Part shown: one piece after another, positions 33,701 through 47,076 of the stretch
Position numbering within the stretch: position 1 is the first letter of the stretch
Layout: each line of letters begins with the position of its first letter
Origin: Fonticula alba
Taxonomy: Eukaryota; Opisthokonta; Rotosphaerida; Fonticulaceae
Length of the DNA stretch: 51,292 nucleotides
Direction: 5' to 3'
Assembly: GCF_000388065.1 (NCBI RefSeq)
Contig: NW_009242975.1
Coordinates: 947,904-999,195 of the forward strand
Position numbers and translations under genes: made by a program
The notes under the pieces: model-generated
Databases searched by the model: none
The model's input: only the letters and a program-made list of their open reading frames with translations
What the model was told of the DNA's origin: nothing

Positions 33701-36700
33701 ACCGGCGATCGGCCCTCGGCCAAGAGCTCCTTCCTCTCGTGGCGCCCGACCGAACGGTGGCCCGCAAGGTCCGGCAGATTCTCGGCAGCTCGGCTCGCAG
33801 TTCCGTGGCCTCGGCCTTCATTCTGGCCGATTTGGATGTTCGCCTGGCTGGCGGCTTGCCTGCGGCCGGGAGTGCGGTGGTCCCGGCGTCGCAGGGCAGC
33901 CAGTCTTGGCAGCCCCCGGCCGTTGCCTCCTTCGGCCTGGCGGTCTACCCGGCTGCCTTCTGGCTTGGTCGCCGGCTGGTGGCATCCATCCTGGAGGGTG
34001 GCAATCCAAGTGGCAGCAGCAGCAGCAGCAGCAGCAGCTGTGTCGCCCCTGCCGCCCCTTCCTCCAGTGCATCCGCCATGACCACGGCCAGCGGCCTGCG
34101 CCATCTTTCCCAGCTGTCCGGGGCCCTGTCACAGGATGTCGCCGGCCCGGCGGCCCTGTCCGATGGGGTCCCCTGCCTGCGGAGCTTGGCCGCTGCCATT
34201 GCGCGTCTGTCCCCGGGCGGCTGTTCCTTCACGGATTGCGACATGGCCACCGTGATCCTGGCCCACGCGGGCCATGCGTGGCTCTTCTGGCTGCCGGCTC
34301 GGCCGGTCGATGTGCGAGCCCTGCTGGCCGATCGCCTGCCGGCTGCCACTCTGGCGCCAGTTGAGCGCCTGCCCGTGGGCACGGCGCTGGTCAGCATCCA
34401 GCCCTTCCTACGGCCGGCCATCGGCCATGTGTTCGTCGATGTGCATGGCCTGCAAGTCCGCCTGCGGTCGGCGGCCGGGCCCGGCGCGGCCATTGCCCCG
34501 CTGGCCCTCGGCGACCGCGGCCCCGATGCCAGCTCGGCCCCGACCCTGGCCGGAGCCAACACCGCCGCGGCCGCCCAGCGTCTTCTGCACAATCTGATTG
34601 TCTTCGACCGGGCACGCGTGGCCGATCGCGTTTGTGCCATCAACCAGTGGGACCGGCGTCTGATTGCCCTGCGCGCATTGGCCCTCGGCCTGGCTCATCG
34701 CCAGTTGGATGCGGTGCGCACCGCCCTGGCCGACATCCAGGGCGACCAGCTGTCCGATGCGATTGCCCTGTGTGTGGAGGCCCTCCGGGGCCTGGTGGCC
34801 GAATCGACAGTCACCTCAGCCGATGGCGATGTCGGGCCCGGGCCCGGGGCCGGGGCCGGGGTCAAGCCCGGGCCGGGTCCCCCGCAGGCAACCTTCCGCG
34901 ATGCGGCCACCCGGCAATTTGCATTCGAATGTGCCCGGTGCATCCTCTCCAGCATTGTTCGGCGCATTGCCTCGCATGCAGTCGGCCTGGGCAAGACCCT
35001 GCAGGAGGGCATCGCGCGATCGCCCACCAGCACGAGCAGCATCCTGCCATTGAGCTCGCTGCTGGTTCTGGCCAACAGCGCCCAGGGGGACCTGGCCTCG
35101 TTGCTGGCCGGCCCGGCCGGCCATCTGCTGGCCGACCCGATGTCCGCCACTACCACCGCGCCTGGTCCTCCTGCCTCGGATCTGGCCCTGCCCAGCTTGC
35201 GGGAGATTGTTTCCCTGTCCCGGTCTTTGGCCGAAGTCCGGCGCTTCATCCTGCAGCCGCCCTTCCGCGCGGCCACCTCGCCCGACCTGCCGGAATGCAG
35301 CCCGGTCATCCCGCTGGACGACTTGCCGGACTCGGTGGGCTCGGTGGCGGTGTGCTCGACCGGGCTGCTGGACCCGGCCGGGCGTCAGCTTTGGGCCGGC
35401 TGGCTGGAACTCTTCTCCAAGCCGACCCTCACCTCGGCCGATGCCACGCTCCAGACCCTGGAGCACGGCCTGGCCACCGGGGCCCTGAGCCTGGCATTGG
35501 CCTTCCTCCGGTCGGAGCTCGGGGCGCGCTGGTGGAATGGCAGCCTGCTGAACCAAACCGCCAGCGGCCATCTGTTGCGATTGACGGACCCGGCGTCGAC
35601 CGGGTCCGGCCCCGGGCCCGAGACGCGTGCCCCTCGGGCGGCCCCCCGCTCGCGTAGCTCCAGCACCGCTCGGCCGGTGGATGCGACCGAGGCCGGGCCC
35701 TCGGAGCCCCCCGCCGGCTCTGATCGACGCAAGGCCGGGCGCAGCCGGCGTCCGGCTGACCCGGCGTCCGGTGCCGACGAGACCGCGCCAGTGCCGGACA
35801 AGCGCCGGACCCGGCGTACTCGGAAGTCCCGCCCGGCCGACTCGGAGGGGCCCGCCGCCGGCGAGGACCCCTCGGCGGCGATGCCCGCACCGGCGCCTGT
35901 TGCATCCGCGGCGGCGGTGGCCGACGCCTTCCCGGCCCTGGGGCCGGAATCTTCGGGTGCCACGCCGGCCGTGCCGGGCACCGGTGCCACCCCACGACTG
36001 GATCCCCTGCTGGCAGCCGACCTTCCCACGTTGCCCCTGTGGCGCATTCGAGCCCTGCTGGCGCGCACCATCTACACGCATATTTGCGCGCGGAATGTGG
36101 CGGCAACGCGCCGGCTCTTGGCCGGCTTGGGCCTGTCGGCGCGCGATGCCTGGCGCGAGCTCCTCCGGCACACGTCCAGCCATCAGCTCCGGGAAATTCT
36201 CCTGCCCCATGTGGCCTTGACCCCGGGCAGCCCGGAGGACTTGGCCGATGCGCGGGCCGTGCGCCTGGCCCGGGCCGTGCAGGCCTCCCTCTCGGCTCCC
36301 AATGCCGGCCAGGACAACCTCTTCAGCGAGGTGGGCCGGCTGTTGGCCGGTATGGCCGGCCGCCAAGGCACGGCCAATGCCCAGGCCTTTGTCGAGACCT
36401 TCCTCCAGCAGGCTCCCGGGCCCGGGGCTTCGGCCCTCGACCGCGACCTCTTCCTGACCGGCCAGGTGACCGACACGCTGCCAGTCCTCCAGGTGACGGC
36501 CGACATCCTGGCAGTCGCCGGGCCCAGCGGCCTCCCGCCCACCAACTCCTATGTGCAGGTGATGCTCGCCTGGTTCCGGGCCCTGGAGCCCGAGCTCCAG
36601 TCACGCCTGGCCCTGAGTCTGCTCCCGGGGCTGGGCCTGTCGGCGCTGGATGTCGGCGCTCGATTGGATTCCCTGCCCGGGCAACTGGCCGACCTTTTCC

Positions 36701-39700
36701 AGGGCCTGTCGCGATCGGACTTGGCCCGGGCGGCACTGATCCTGGCATCGGCCGGCGCCTCGACCGCCAGCGTGCGCATCGCCGCCGTGCTTGCCCGGGA
36801 CTCGTTGAATTCCCTGCCTGACGCCGGGTCGGCCGTGGCCCAAGCCCTCTCCGAGGAGTACTGTCGGATTCTGACGCACCTGGCGCCGTTGCACATCCTG
36901 TCCGTGGCGGCCACCAGCCCGGAGTGGGGCACGGTCCTGGCCCGGCGCCTGGCCAAGCTGGACCACCCGCTCGAAGCCGGTCCCGGCGGCCCCGGCGGCC
37001 CCGGCGGCCATGATGCCGAGTTTGCCCTGCTCTTGTCCACGCGATTGCTGTCTCTCTCCCGCAATGGGACCCTCTTTTCCGATGGCCTGGGCAATCAGCA
37101 ACTCGATCGGGACACCCTGGACCGGCATCTTGCCCAGTCGTTTGTAGCCTCGCGATCGATTGGCGCCCTGGCGGAGTTGCTGGCTGCCCGATCGGCGGAT
37201 TCGCTGCTCGGGTCGCTGGCCACCGCCGGCGCCGGCGCCGGCTCCGGCAACCGTCCGCCGGCCCTGGCTCTGTTGGAGCTCTTGGCGCCGGTACCGGAGA
37301 GCAGCTCCGCATCGAGCCCCGCCGGGACCGCTGCCGCGCCCTACCTCCATGCCTGGTTGGATTTGTTGCTGGCATTCCTGGCTCTGGCCGAGGAGGGCCC
37401 CTCGGCCGCCGGGGACCGGTGGTGGGCGGCGGCCTTGGCCAACTCCCTGGCCGCGGTGGCCTCTCCCGATGGCCTGACGCCCGGGTGGCTGGTGGCCCGA
37501 GTTCGCCAAATGATGTCCTCGTCGGTGGGCCATTCGGCCGGCGGGAGCCCCTCGGCGTCGACCGACCCGGCCACCAATGGGTCCTCGGTGCTGACTGCCT
37601 TCCTGTCGCGGGCCCCTCGGCGGCCATTCCTGGCCCTGGGACCGCTGGTCCTGAGCGGGCGCGGGGTGCGCACCGCGGCCGGGGCCCCGGTTGGCACCGA
37701 AGCCCAAGTGGACCCGCGACGCCTGCACGCGGCCCTCGTGTCGTACCCCCTGCTGCGCCGGGCCCTTGGCCTGGATTCGCTCGAGGGTCCGGAAAGCCGC
37801 GAGGCTGCCTCATCGCGACAGACCCTGGTGGCCGGGCTGAAGGCTGTGGCCGGGGAGCTCCTGCCGTTGGAGCTGGTCCGCGCGGCCTTGCCGGGCGCCA
37901 GTGGGCTGTCTCCCCTGGCTCAGTGGCTGCGCCATGGCGAGTGGTATTCCCTGTCGGCGCATGGCCAAACCCCGGCCGGGGTGCTGACCAGCGCGCAGGC
38001 AGGTGGCACACTTTTGCCGTTGCTGCTTCGTGCCCTGCCCCGGCCGGGGCTCGCGGGCTCCGGGGCTGGGGTGGGAGTCGCCGGCGCATGCTCGTCGGAC
38101 CTCCTGCTGCCGGGGGCCGCTCGCCGGAGCACGGCCATCCGCGCGGCCGAATACCAGCATTTCATCCAACTCTCCAGGGCTGTCTTCCAGCAGCTGGTCC
38201 AGGCAGGGGCCCTTGCCCAGGCGCCCTTGCTGGACCCGCTGCACTTTGTGCGCGTGGGTCAGCCGCTGCGTGCTGTGCAGCTGGCCGAGCATGTGCTCCA
38301 GTCCGGCGCCCCGACGGCCGGGGCCTACCTGCGTCTCTTGGCGGATCTGGTGCATCGGCTGTTGCTGGGGGCCTTTGACGATCGGCTGATCGTGGCCTCG
38401 GGGCTTGTGGTACTGGAGCGCCTGCTTCCACGGCTCTTCCCCGATGCCGGCGCAGCATGCCATGAGTATCTGCAACACTTGCGCTCGGATTTGCGCGTGG
38501 GCCGTTTGCTATTCTACACCGCCCAGGCGCTGGAGAAGGAGTCTTCGGCGGTGGCGGCGGCGGCGGCGACCATCCTCCCGACGGATCGGCTGGACGCCCT
38601 TCGCCAATGCCACGCCCACGAGCACACAGTTCGCTTGCTCCTGGACCTGGCCATCGGCCGGGGCCTGCGATCGGAGCTGGGTGGCCATCTGGCTGGGGGC
38701 CGTGCGCCGGCGTCCTTGGCCTTGGTATCCGGCGGCCTGGCGGCCAGTGGTCGAGCGGTCTTCCTCCTGCTGCAGGATGCCCTGTGCCTGGCGGCGGCCG
38801 GGGCCGGTCCATCCGGCCCCGGGCTCCTGGCCCCGGTGGCCGAGGGTCTCTTCGATCGCAGTCCCGTGGCCGGGGAGGAGGGCTTCCGCGAGGTGGCGGC
38901 ATGTCGCCTGGCGGCCGGCTTCGCCGCCGCCCATGGGACCGGGCCTGCATGGGACCTGCTGACCTTCCTGGCCAGGCGGGTGTCCCCCGCGGACGGTGTG
39001 GCCGGTGTGCTGATGCTGCTGGCATGCGCCGATGCGCTGGCCCTGTCGCAGGAGGATGCCCTGTCGGCGGTGACCATCTGCGGGCGGTCTGCCAGCACCG
39101 GCGCCATTGAGCATGCCCTGGATGCGCTGAGCTTCGGCGCGGCGCAAGTACTGCCCGGCGGGTCGGTGGCGGACCGTGTGCGGGCGCTGCGCAGTGTGCC
39201 GGCCAATGCCGGCCCCGGCGCCAGCGCCAATGCCCTGGAGTCGCCGCTCTTCCGTGAGGATTCCCTGGGCGACAGCCCGGGCATGATCTCCCCGAGTGGC
39301 ACGCTCTCCGGGCCGTCCTCAAATGGCGGCCCGGCCTCAGGGCCACCCGCCTGTGATACATGGTTCTACCAGCCCGCATGTGTGTGTGGCCAGCAGATGG
39401 CTGCGGCCGCGGCCACGGTGCCCGGCAGCCCGCCGGCCGACCGGCCATCCCTGGCCTGCGTCGATGTCGATGGGGATTACACGGATCGCGTGCTGCTGGA
39501 TGAGCGCGCCGCCGATGAGGAGTCCCGCATGGCCGGTCCGTCGGGTTCCTCGGGCTCCGGGCCCGGCGGCCGGGCTCGATCCTCATCGGTCGAGTCGGTG
39601 CTCGGTGATGGGTCTGTCCTGTCCGGGCCCGGGAGCCATGGGTTCGACTCGCTGGGCTTCGATTCGGACTTGCTGGCCCTGCCGGACATGATGATGATGC

Positions 39701-42700
39701 TCGAGGCCCCGGACCTGGGTGCCGGCCAGATGGGCGACTTTTCGCCCTGTCTCGGGGGCCCGGGCTGTCGGTGGGCCCTTTGCCCGTCGACCTATGGCCT
39801 GCCCGGGACCGGGGTGTCACTCCTGTCGGAGGAGGAGCCGGCCGCCGAGGGAACGCCCGACTCGGCCAATGTCTCCGGGGCTCGGGCTGCGGCCGCCGAC
39901 GCTCCCACATCCGTCGTGTCGGCTCTCATGCATGCGATTGCCCTGCGTGCGGATGCCGAGGAGCCCACCTCCCCGGGGGCCGGGAGCTCCTCCATGCTGG
40001 CCGCCGCCGGCGGGGCCACGGCCCTGGCTCGTGGGCAGTCCCGCCCGGCCGAGGATCGTCCCTGGCTGGCGATCTTCCGCTCGGCGGTGACCTCTCGCGA
40101 GCCGATTCTGGCCATCCTGGCGGCCTCGATGTTCGGCCTGGACCGGGTCGGCCGGGTGCCGGCGCTCTGTGCCTTCATCGGGGCGGCCTTGCCGGCGGCC
40201 ACCCTGCCACCCGGGCGACTGGGCGGCGGCCATCCGCGGGACTTGCGCCTTGTCACCCAGCTGGCCGTGGTGTCGGGCGTGGGGACGGCCGTGGCGGCGG
40301 CCTGCGCGCGTCTCGCCCCGGAGCACCCCCTGCGAGCGCTCAGCGCCTTCGCCGCGGCGGCCACCTGTGGCGGGGACCTGTCCCCGGCTGGCGTGGCCGT
40401 GGCGGCGCTCAACAAATTCGTCGAGGTGTCGCTGTCGGCGCTGCTGGTCCAGTCGACCAGCACCGTGGCCTCTCGCGGTTCCGGTGGGGCCGGCCACCCG
40501 AGTGACCCGGTCTACCGGCAGACCTTGAGCATCGGCTGGCTGCGGGCCGCCTGTGCCAATGTGGTTGATGGGGTCCTCGTGCGGGCGGCCGTCATGGCGG
40601 CCGCCGCGGCCACCGGGCCCGGGCTCGCCGGCCGCCCGGGAGCCGACATGGCCGCCGCCCGGGCCGCCCTCCGCGCGCGCATCGCCGTCCTGGAGATGGT
40701 CATTCGCGCGGATGTGGACGCCTTCCTGCTGACCAGCACCCTGGCTTCGGGCCAGGGGAGCCGCTTTGCGCGGGCCTGTCGCGATAGCAGTGGCACCCCA
40801 TCGGCGGGGGCCGCTCGCCTGGGCCGGTATGGCCGACAGCTGGCGGCCCTGCGGCTGCTGGCCGCGGCCGACATCGTCCTGCCGGATGCCACACTGCCGG
40901 TGGCGGCCGTTTCGCCGACCGCCTGCGCGCTGGCCCTCTCGGCGGCCGGGGAGCATCTGGCCGCGTTGGATTGCGCGCGCCTCGGCGGCTGCAGCCTGAC
41001 CATGCGTGCCAGCCTGGCCATCGCCGAGTGCGAGGCATCCATCTATGCGTGTCGCGAGCCGCGACTTGCTGGCTCGGCCGTGGTGGGCTTCGCCCGGGCG
41101 GCCCTCGACCAGGCGGCCCTGCTGCCGGTTCGCGCGGGGTCCGGCGCCACGATTGTCAGCGGTGCCATGCGGCCCTCCGGGGCGGCGGCCTTGCGCGGCC
41201 TGTCCCACTCGCCGGAAGCCAGCACCGCCACCCTGCTCGGGGGCCCCTCCACATTGGGGGAGCACCATCTGCCGGGTGCCGGGGGTCCTCCCGTGCCGCC
41301 GGCCCTGGAGCACCATGCATACCACCCGGAGTCCGATGACCCGGAGGTGGCGGTCCTCTGGTCCTCGCCGGCCTTGCGTCGGTCGCTGTGGGAGCGGTGC
41401 GATGCGCGTCTCCGCGTGCGACTCTTCGACCCGGAGCAAACTTCGCCCCCCCTGTCGCCGCACCTGTCCCGGGCCCGGGCGGCTCTGGCCGTCGGGGCCT
41501 TCTTCCTCCGGCAGCTGGCTGCCCACTCGGTGTCCTGTGGCGTGGAGAATGCCGAGGGCGCGGCCGAGCATGCGGCCCTCCTGGCCCGGGCGTACCACTG
41601 GCTGGCGGCCGTGCCGCGCCTTCTGCCCGGGGTCTTCCTGGAGCTGGCGCGCCTGCCAGCCGCCGGGCCCGGGCTGCTCCAGGAATCGGTGGCCATCTCG
41701 CCGCACACGTGCTTGGATCTGGGCACGGCGGCGGGCCACAGCTTCGCGCATGCCCTCCAGCGCCGGGTCATCCTGGCCGCCCTGCGGGCCGTGGACCAAG
41801 CCCGCGAGGAGCATCCCAGCCTGCGAGCCAGCCTCGGCACCGGGCCGGGGGCCGATCTGACGGCTGGGGCCGATGCGGCCATCGGCTCGCCCGACCCCTC
41901 GACCGCCCCCTTCGGCCTGGGTGATGTGCGTCTGGCCCTCGGCAAGACCCTCAGCCAGCTGACGGGTCTGGCCGCGGGCCGGCCGGCCGTCGGGCTCGGC
42001 ACCGCCCGGGTGCCCTGGACGGCGGCCAGCTTCACCGATCTCCTGGCCCCGGGCGGCCTGGACCTGCCGGCCTGGTGCGATGAGGACATTTCGCTGACGC
42101 GGCTGGAGCGGTCGTCCATCCGCCGGGCCATTGGGCGGCAGCTGGATGGGGGAGCCCTGGTCCAGGCGGCCCAATTGGCCCTGCTTTTCGGGCCCCGCCA
42201 TGCGGGCTACCTGTCGCGGGACATCGCCATCCTGTACCAGGCGTCGCTGGTGGCCGATCGCTATGTGGCCGGGTCGTTGGCCTCGCCGACCGCGGCCCCC
42301 GCGCCGGGGGATCCTCTCCCGGGCGCGCGTCAGCGCTTCCTCAGCCAGTTCCTGGGGCTGCTTCGCCGTGAGGCATCCCCCGAGTCGGGGCCCAAGGTGT
42401 CGGTTCCGGCCAGCCCGCGGAATGCGGCCGACATCACGCCCGGCAGCACCCCCACGGCGGTCGGCGGCACGCCGGTGCCCATCCGCAGTCCGCTGGCCTC
42501 GGCACCGGCCTCGGCAGCGGTCAGCATCACGGCTGGCCTCCTGTCCTCGGCCCTGTCTTCCTCCCTGCTCACGGGCAGCCTGAGTGCCGTCCTGTCTGGG
42601 GATCTGCACGACGGGTCTCTTGGCTTGGGCTCGCCCTCGGGCGAGGCTCTCGCGCGGGGCGGTGGCCCCTCCTCCAGCTTCGACCACATGCACGGGGGCG

Positions 42701-45700
42701 CTGGACACGGTGCTGGTCATGGCAACGGCAGCGAGGAGGCGGAGGAGGATGACGATGATGATGACGACTCGGACAACGACTCCGAGTACGAGGCCCACCA
42801 TTCGCATGTGTCGCAGGCGGATGCCGGGGATTATCTGCTGGAGGCCCTGTCAGCGGGGCTGACCGGGCCCTCGCAGCTGGAGGGGCTCGACTCCTCCTTC
42901 GACCTGACGGGGGCCGGTGGCCCGGCTGCGGCCGCGGCGGCAGCCGCCTCTGTTCGCACGGCCCTGGCCAATGACCCGATCTGGCAGATCCTCACCGCCT
43001 TCATCCTCCGGCCGGGGCTGTCAGATCAGGCGGTGGCCGGGCCCGGGCCCGGCATGTCGGCCGATCCGCTTGGTGTGGCCTGTCGCGACTGGTTCGCGCA
43101 TTTGGCCGTGCTGGTGCGCTGCGCGCGGGCGGCCCTGCGGGCCATCCTGGCGGATGCCTGTGCGGCGCGCCTGCTGAGCCAGGTGCACCGGGAATCGGGG
43201 CTCAGCCCGGAGCGGGCATCGGTGGCACTGCTCTCGCCGTTGTACGAGCATCCGGCCGCCGGGGCGGAGTGCTCGTATGAGGCGGTGGCTGCGGCCCCGG
43301 TGGCCGGGACGCTGGAGCGCCTGCTGCGGGTGCGCCTGCGGGCGGCCGCGCCGGACCTACGCTCCGTGGCCCCGGCCGCCGGGCCTGGCCTGTCGGAAGA
43401 CCAGTCACTCGCCGAGCATGCCCGGTTCCGGGCCCAGTGGCAGCAGTATGAATTCCGCGGGCAGCGCCTGCTGGCGGCCGGGCTGCTGCAAGTGGCCCAG
43501 GCCTTTGCCTTCTCGCATGCGGTTTCCCGGCCGGCCCTGGTGACGGCGGTCGCCCGGGCCTTCGGCCATGCGGTCCTGGTGGCGGTCAACCGGTATGCCG
43601 GGCCCGGTCGTCGGGCCCTGGTGGACACGCTCCGTAGCGGCCGGCTGAGCCTCGGCCCGGCGGACGTCGAGGACGAGGCCACGGCCGCCGCGGCGCAGCT
43701 CCGCTCGACCGCCGATTCGTCCATGGCCGGCGCGCCGGCGGTTCACCACGCTACGCTGGCCGCTGGCCGACAGCTGAGCGAATTGCCGGCCCGGCTGCCG
43801 GCCGATGACCGCCCGCTGCTGGATGCCGCCTGGTCGACGGATGACTTCCTGTCGACTCTGCTGCCGGCGGCCGCGGCGGCCGTCGGCTCACTGGGCACAG
43901 GGGCCGGGTCCTTTGCCGGGTCGGCAGGGTCGCAGTCGGGCTCGGCCATGGCCGGGGGGTCGGCCTCTGCCGGGCCGCTGGCCATCGATACGGCCGCCGA
44001 TGCGGCCTCCTCGGCCTCGCTGCTGGGCCACACCCTGTGCGGGCTGGTCGACCGGCCGGACGGCCTGGTGGGAGACCTGCTGGCGCCGGTGGCGACCAGC
44101 GGCCTGGCCGCCGAGCCGTCCCCCTCGGCGGCCCTGCACATCACCGAAGTGGAGCTGCTGGTCCGGGCGCATGAGGCCTTCCGCCGGGCGTCGGACGCCG
44201 GGGGCGAGGCGCGTGTGCTGCGCCTGGTCCGCAGCCGCGTGGAGCAGGCATATGTCCCGGCATTGGAGTTGCCCCTGTTGGTGCGCCTGCTGACCGGGGT
44301 CGGCCGGTATGCCGACATGACCTTCATCCTGGACTGCCTGTCGGTGCATGATTCCTTCGAGCTCCTGCTGCGCCGGGCCCATGGAGGCCGGTCGCGTCAT
44401 GGGGAGCTTCGCCGGGCTCTGCATGCGTATTTGCTGCGCCCGAGCGCGTCGCTCCCGCCGCAGCCCACCCCGCAGGAGTATGCGGCCGATGCGCAGTCCC
44501 GCCGGGAGCGCTTGCAGATGGTGTTCCTGGCCTTCGGCATGTTCCGGGAAAATGGGGACCTCCTCCGGGGGGATGCCGATGGGCGCGTGCGCCAGGTCCT
44601 GGCCATCGGCGATGTGGCCTCCACCTCCGGGGCTCTGGGACCCGGCGGGGCTGGCCACGGTCCTGGCCCTGCTCCGGGGCTGTCCTCGGCCTTGTCTTTC
44701 ATGGCTGGCGATGCGCCGATCAATGATTCCGGGGACTCCGGCGCGCGGCCCATCGCCGGGTCTGGGGCTCGGCGTGACTCGGAGCTGGCCTCCTCCCTGG
44801 CATCGTCGTTGGCCGGTGGCCGGCGGTCGGGTGCCGGGGCCGGGGCCGGGGCCGGGGCCGCGGGGCCCGCCGGCACGGCCACCCCCCCGACCGGCGGCCC
44901 GGGGGCCCCCCTGCGGACGCAATTCCGCGCGGAGTTTGCCACCCGGCGGGACTTCTTCGAGCTCCTCACTGCCCGGGGTGGGGATTTGCGGGCGCGCATG
45001 GGCGCCGAGCTCCCGGGGCCCGGGCTCACCGGGGCCTGTGTGCAGCAGCTTCTCCAAGCCATGCATCTGTACATCGACGCCGGGGTATCGTACGCCCGGA
45101 GTGGGGACGTGGTCCGGGCCCGGGCGACGGCGGCCTGGGCGCGCCTCGTGGCGCTGCAGCTTCGGCAGCCGGATCTCGGCCTGCTGGGACTGGCCGCTTC
45201 GGCGGCCGGGCTGGCCACCGGGCCGGGTCCCCTGCCGGTCGACGCCCCCTACAGCGGCGGCTGGCTGTGCCGTTTGGCGGCCTTCTGCCAGGGCACCTTT
45301 GCCGATGTGCAAACCGTCCTCGAGGCGTATGGGCTGGATGCGGCGCCGGAATCGGCTGGCAGTGGCCCGGGCCCGGCTGGCGGTTCGCCCTCGCCGGCGG
45401 TGGCCCTGGCTGCCCTGGGTCTGGATGTGGCACAGGTCCCGCGGGCCCTGGCCCAGCCCGAGGCCCTGGCGGTCTTGCAGCGCTGGGGCGGTTGGATCGA
45501 GGCACTGGCCGTGGCGGCGGTGGCGTGTGGCCAGGTTGCCGTGCACGATGTCTTCCTCCAGCATTACGCCCCGCCGCCGGTGTTCTACGAATGGCTGGTG
45601 TTCCTGGTGTTCGAGGCCTTCGGCCTGGCGGATCTGGTCACTCGGCCGGTGTGCGGCGCCCACATCAACATCCTGCTCGGCCTGCTGGGGCTGGACATCG

Positions 45701-46305
45701 CCAGCTCGGAATTCGCGGCCCTCGGGGTGACCCCCGGGGCTGGTGGTGGGGGCGGGGGCTCCGGGTCCGGGGCCGGCCCCGGCGCCGGGGGCTTCAGTTC
45801 GCCGGCCGGGGCCGGGCTCGCCGCGGCGGCCCCTCTCCCCGTCAACTTGCTCCGGTCCTCGAGCGCGCTGCTATCCTCCTCGCCCTTGGCCTCCATCGGC
45901 CTGGCCTCGTCCCTGAGCAATGCCTTCTCCGGGGGCAGTGCTTCGACCGGGGCCGGGGCTTCGAGCACCGGTGGGGCTGGCGCCAGTGCGGCCTTCGCCG
46001 CATCGGCCGCCGCCGCCGCCGGCACCCTGCCGGTGGAGCTGGCACACAACCTGCTGCTCGTGCTGTCCGAGGCCCGGTCGGCCTCGCCGCTGTTGCTGCT
46101 CCGGGTGGGCCTGGCCTGTGTGTCGCCCACCCGGGCGGTCCCCTCGCGTCTGGAGGGCCTGCTGATTGCCATCATCGAGAATTACCCCGGCATCGAGGAG
46201 CTGATCTATTTCGACTCGGCCCCGGCCGTCAAGTGGCCGGCGGCCGCCGGCGGGGGCGCCACCAATGTGGGCCACCACCCTGGCGGCGCCTTCCTCTTCG
46301 GCTAG
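30792..46305 (+). CDS. SPG11: Giant spatacsin (SPG11) homologue, 3 exons
   Basis: Exons: 30792-31887, 32057-32602, 32786-46305, all joining in phase 1, giving 5,053 aa against 2,443 in human spatacsin. Spatacsin works with spastizin and the AP-5 adaptor complex on late endosomes/lysosomes and in lysosome reformation. The C-terminal domain (about residues 4330-4800) is the basis for the call: EVELLVRAHEAFRRA, LPLLVRLLTGVGRYADMTFI and DSFELLLRR match the SPG11 C terminus closely, and IAIIENYPGIEELIYF ends the protein. The N-terminal 650 residues look like a beta-propeller (LAVLSPDERFLASVRRD, DFLYLLTDGGVLAVLSLSGD), as in spatacsin. Between lie mostly Ala/Leu/Gly-rich helical stretches with low-complexity and acidic insertions, including poly-Ser coded by an AGC repeat near 34012-34038 and poly-Asp near 42745-42785. 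The context gccATGcc suits the start, but an upstream noncoding exon ending at the AG at 30784-30785 is possible. Confidence 0.85.
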
Positions 46306-46444
46306 TTCTGCTCCCCCTGGCCAGCGGCGTCCTCTTGTGGCCAGGAAATACATGTCAACACAACTCCCCCATGCATCCTCGTGCCTTCATGCGCGCCCCC
46401 TTGCCCGGACCACGCCAAACACACTGTGAGTCTCCCCCCTTCCC

Positions 46445-46482
<38 letters not shown>

Positions 46483-47046
46483 TGGACGGCGGGCGGTATT
46501 TCGATGGTCTATATGTATATGTATCAAAGAGAGGCGTGTAACAAGGGGAACCCCCCCACGGAGAAGGGGGGGCGCGGCAGAGGGGGAGAGAAAGAGAGAA
46601 GGAGAGAGAGAGGGGGGGGGGACAGGGCAGGACACACTCTGACACTCCGCTCCAAGGCACACAAGGGGGAGGAGCCGCCCCAGGGAGGGGGGGGGGGGGA
46701 AGGTACACAGCAACGGGAAAGGGGGAAGAGGGGGCGGGCGGAGAAAAGAAAGGCAGAACACAGGGCGGGCACGCGGGTAAATGCGCCCATGTGTGCACAT
46801 GTGTGTATAGAGAGCCGGGAAGCCATGCGCGCGGGCGCGGGCGCGCGCGCTCACGAGTTCAGGGGCATCGTGGGGATGGGGGGGGGGGGGGGGGGAAGGT
46901 ACACAGCAACGGGAAAGGGGGAAGAGGGGGCGGGCGGAGAAAAGAAAGGCAGAACACAGGGCGGGCACGCGGGTAAATGCGCCCATGTGTGCACATGTGT
47001 GTATAGAGAGCCGGGAAGCCATGCGCGCGGGCGCGGGCGCGCGCGC
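46306..47046. other. Convergent spacer between spatacsin and the last gene
   Basis: Contains a CA microsatellite (46447-46477), purine-rich DNA (46560-46690) and the first copy of a 196-bp tandem duplication. The first copy includes a repeat of the last codons and stop of the minus-strand neighbour. No further gene is seen. Confidence 0.6.
46447..46477. repeat. (CA)n microsatellite
   Basis: Perfect CA dinucleotide repeat of about 31 bases downstream of the spatacsin stop codon. Confidence 0.95.
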
Positions 47047-47076
47047 TCACGAGTTCAGGGGCATCGTGGGGATGGG
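46684..47076. repeat. 196-bp perfect tandem duplication
   Basis: Two copies with a period of exactly 196 bases and no mismatch found. The unit begins in a G run, continues aaggtacacagcaacgggaa, and ends ttcaggggcatcgtggggat. It thus covers the 3' flank, stop codon and last codons (PTMPLNS) of the minus-strand gene. The junction between copies lies in a G homopolymer. Confidence 0.97.

Noticed and set aside
34816-45663. Many long antisense and off-frame frames within spatacsin (for example 36323-38089, 39817-42807, 43888-45663)
   Set aside because: All are Arg/Gly/Pro-rich shadows of the 13.5-kb coding exon. None has a recognisable motif.
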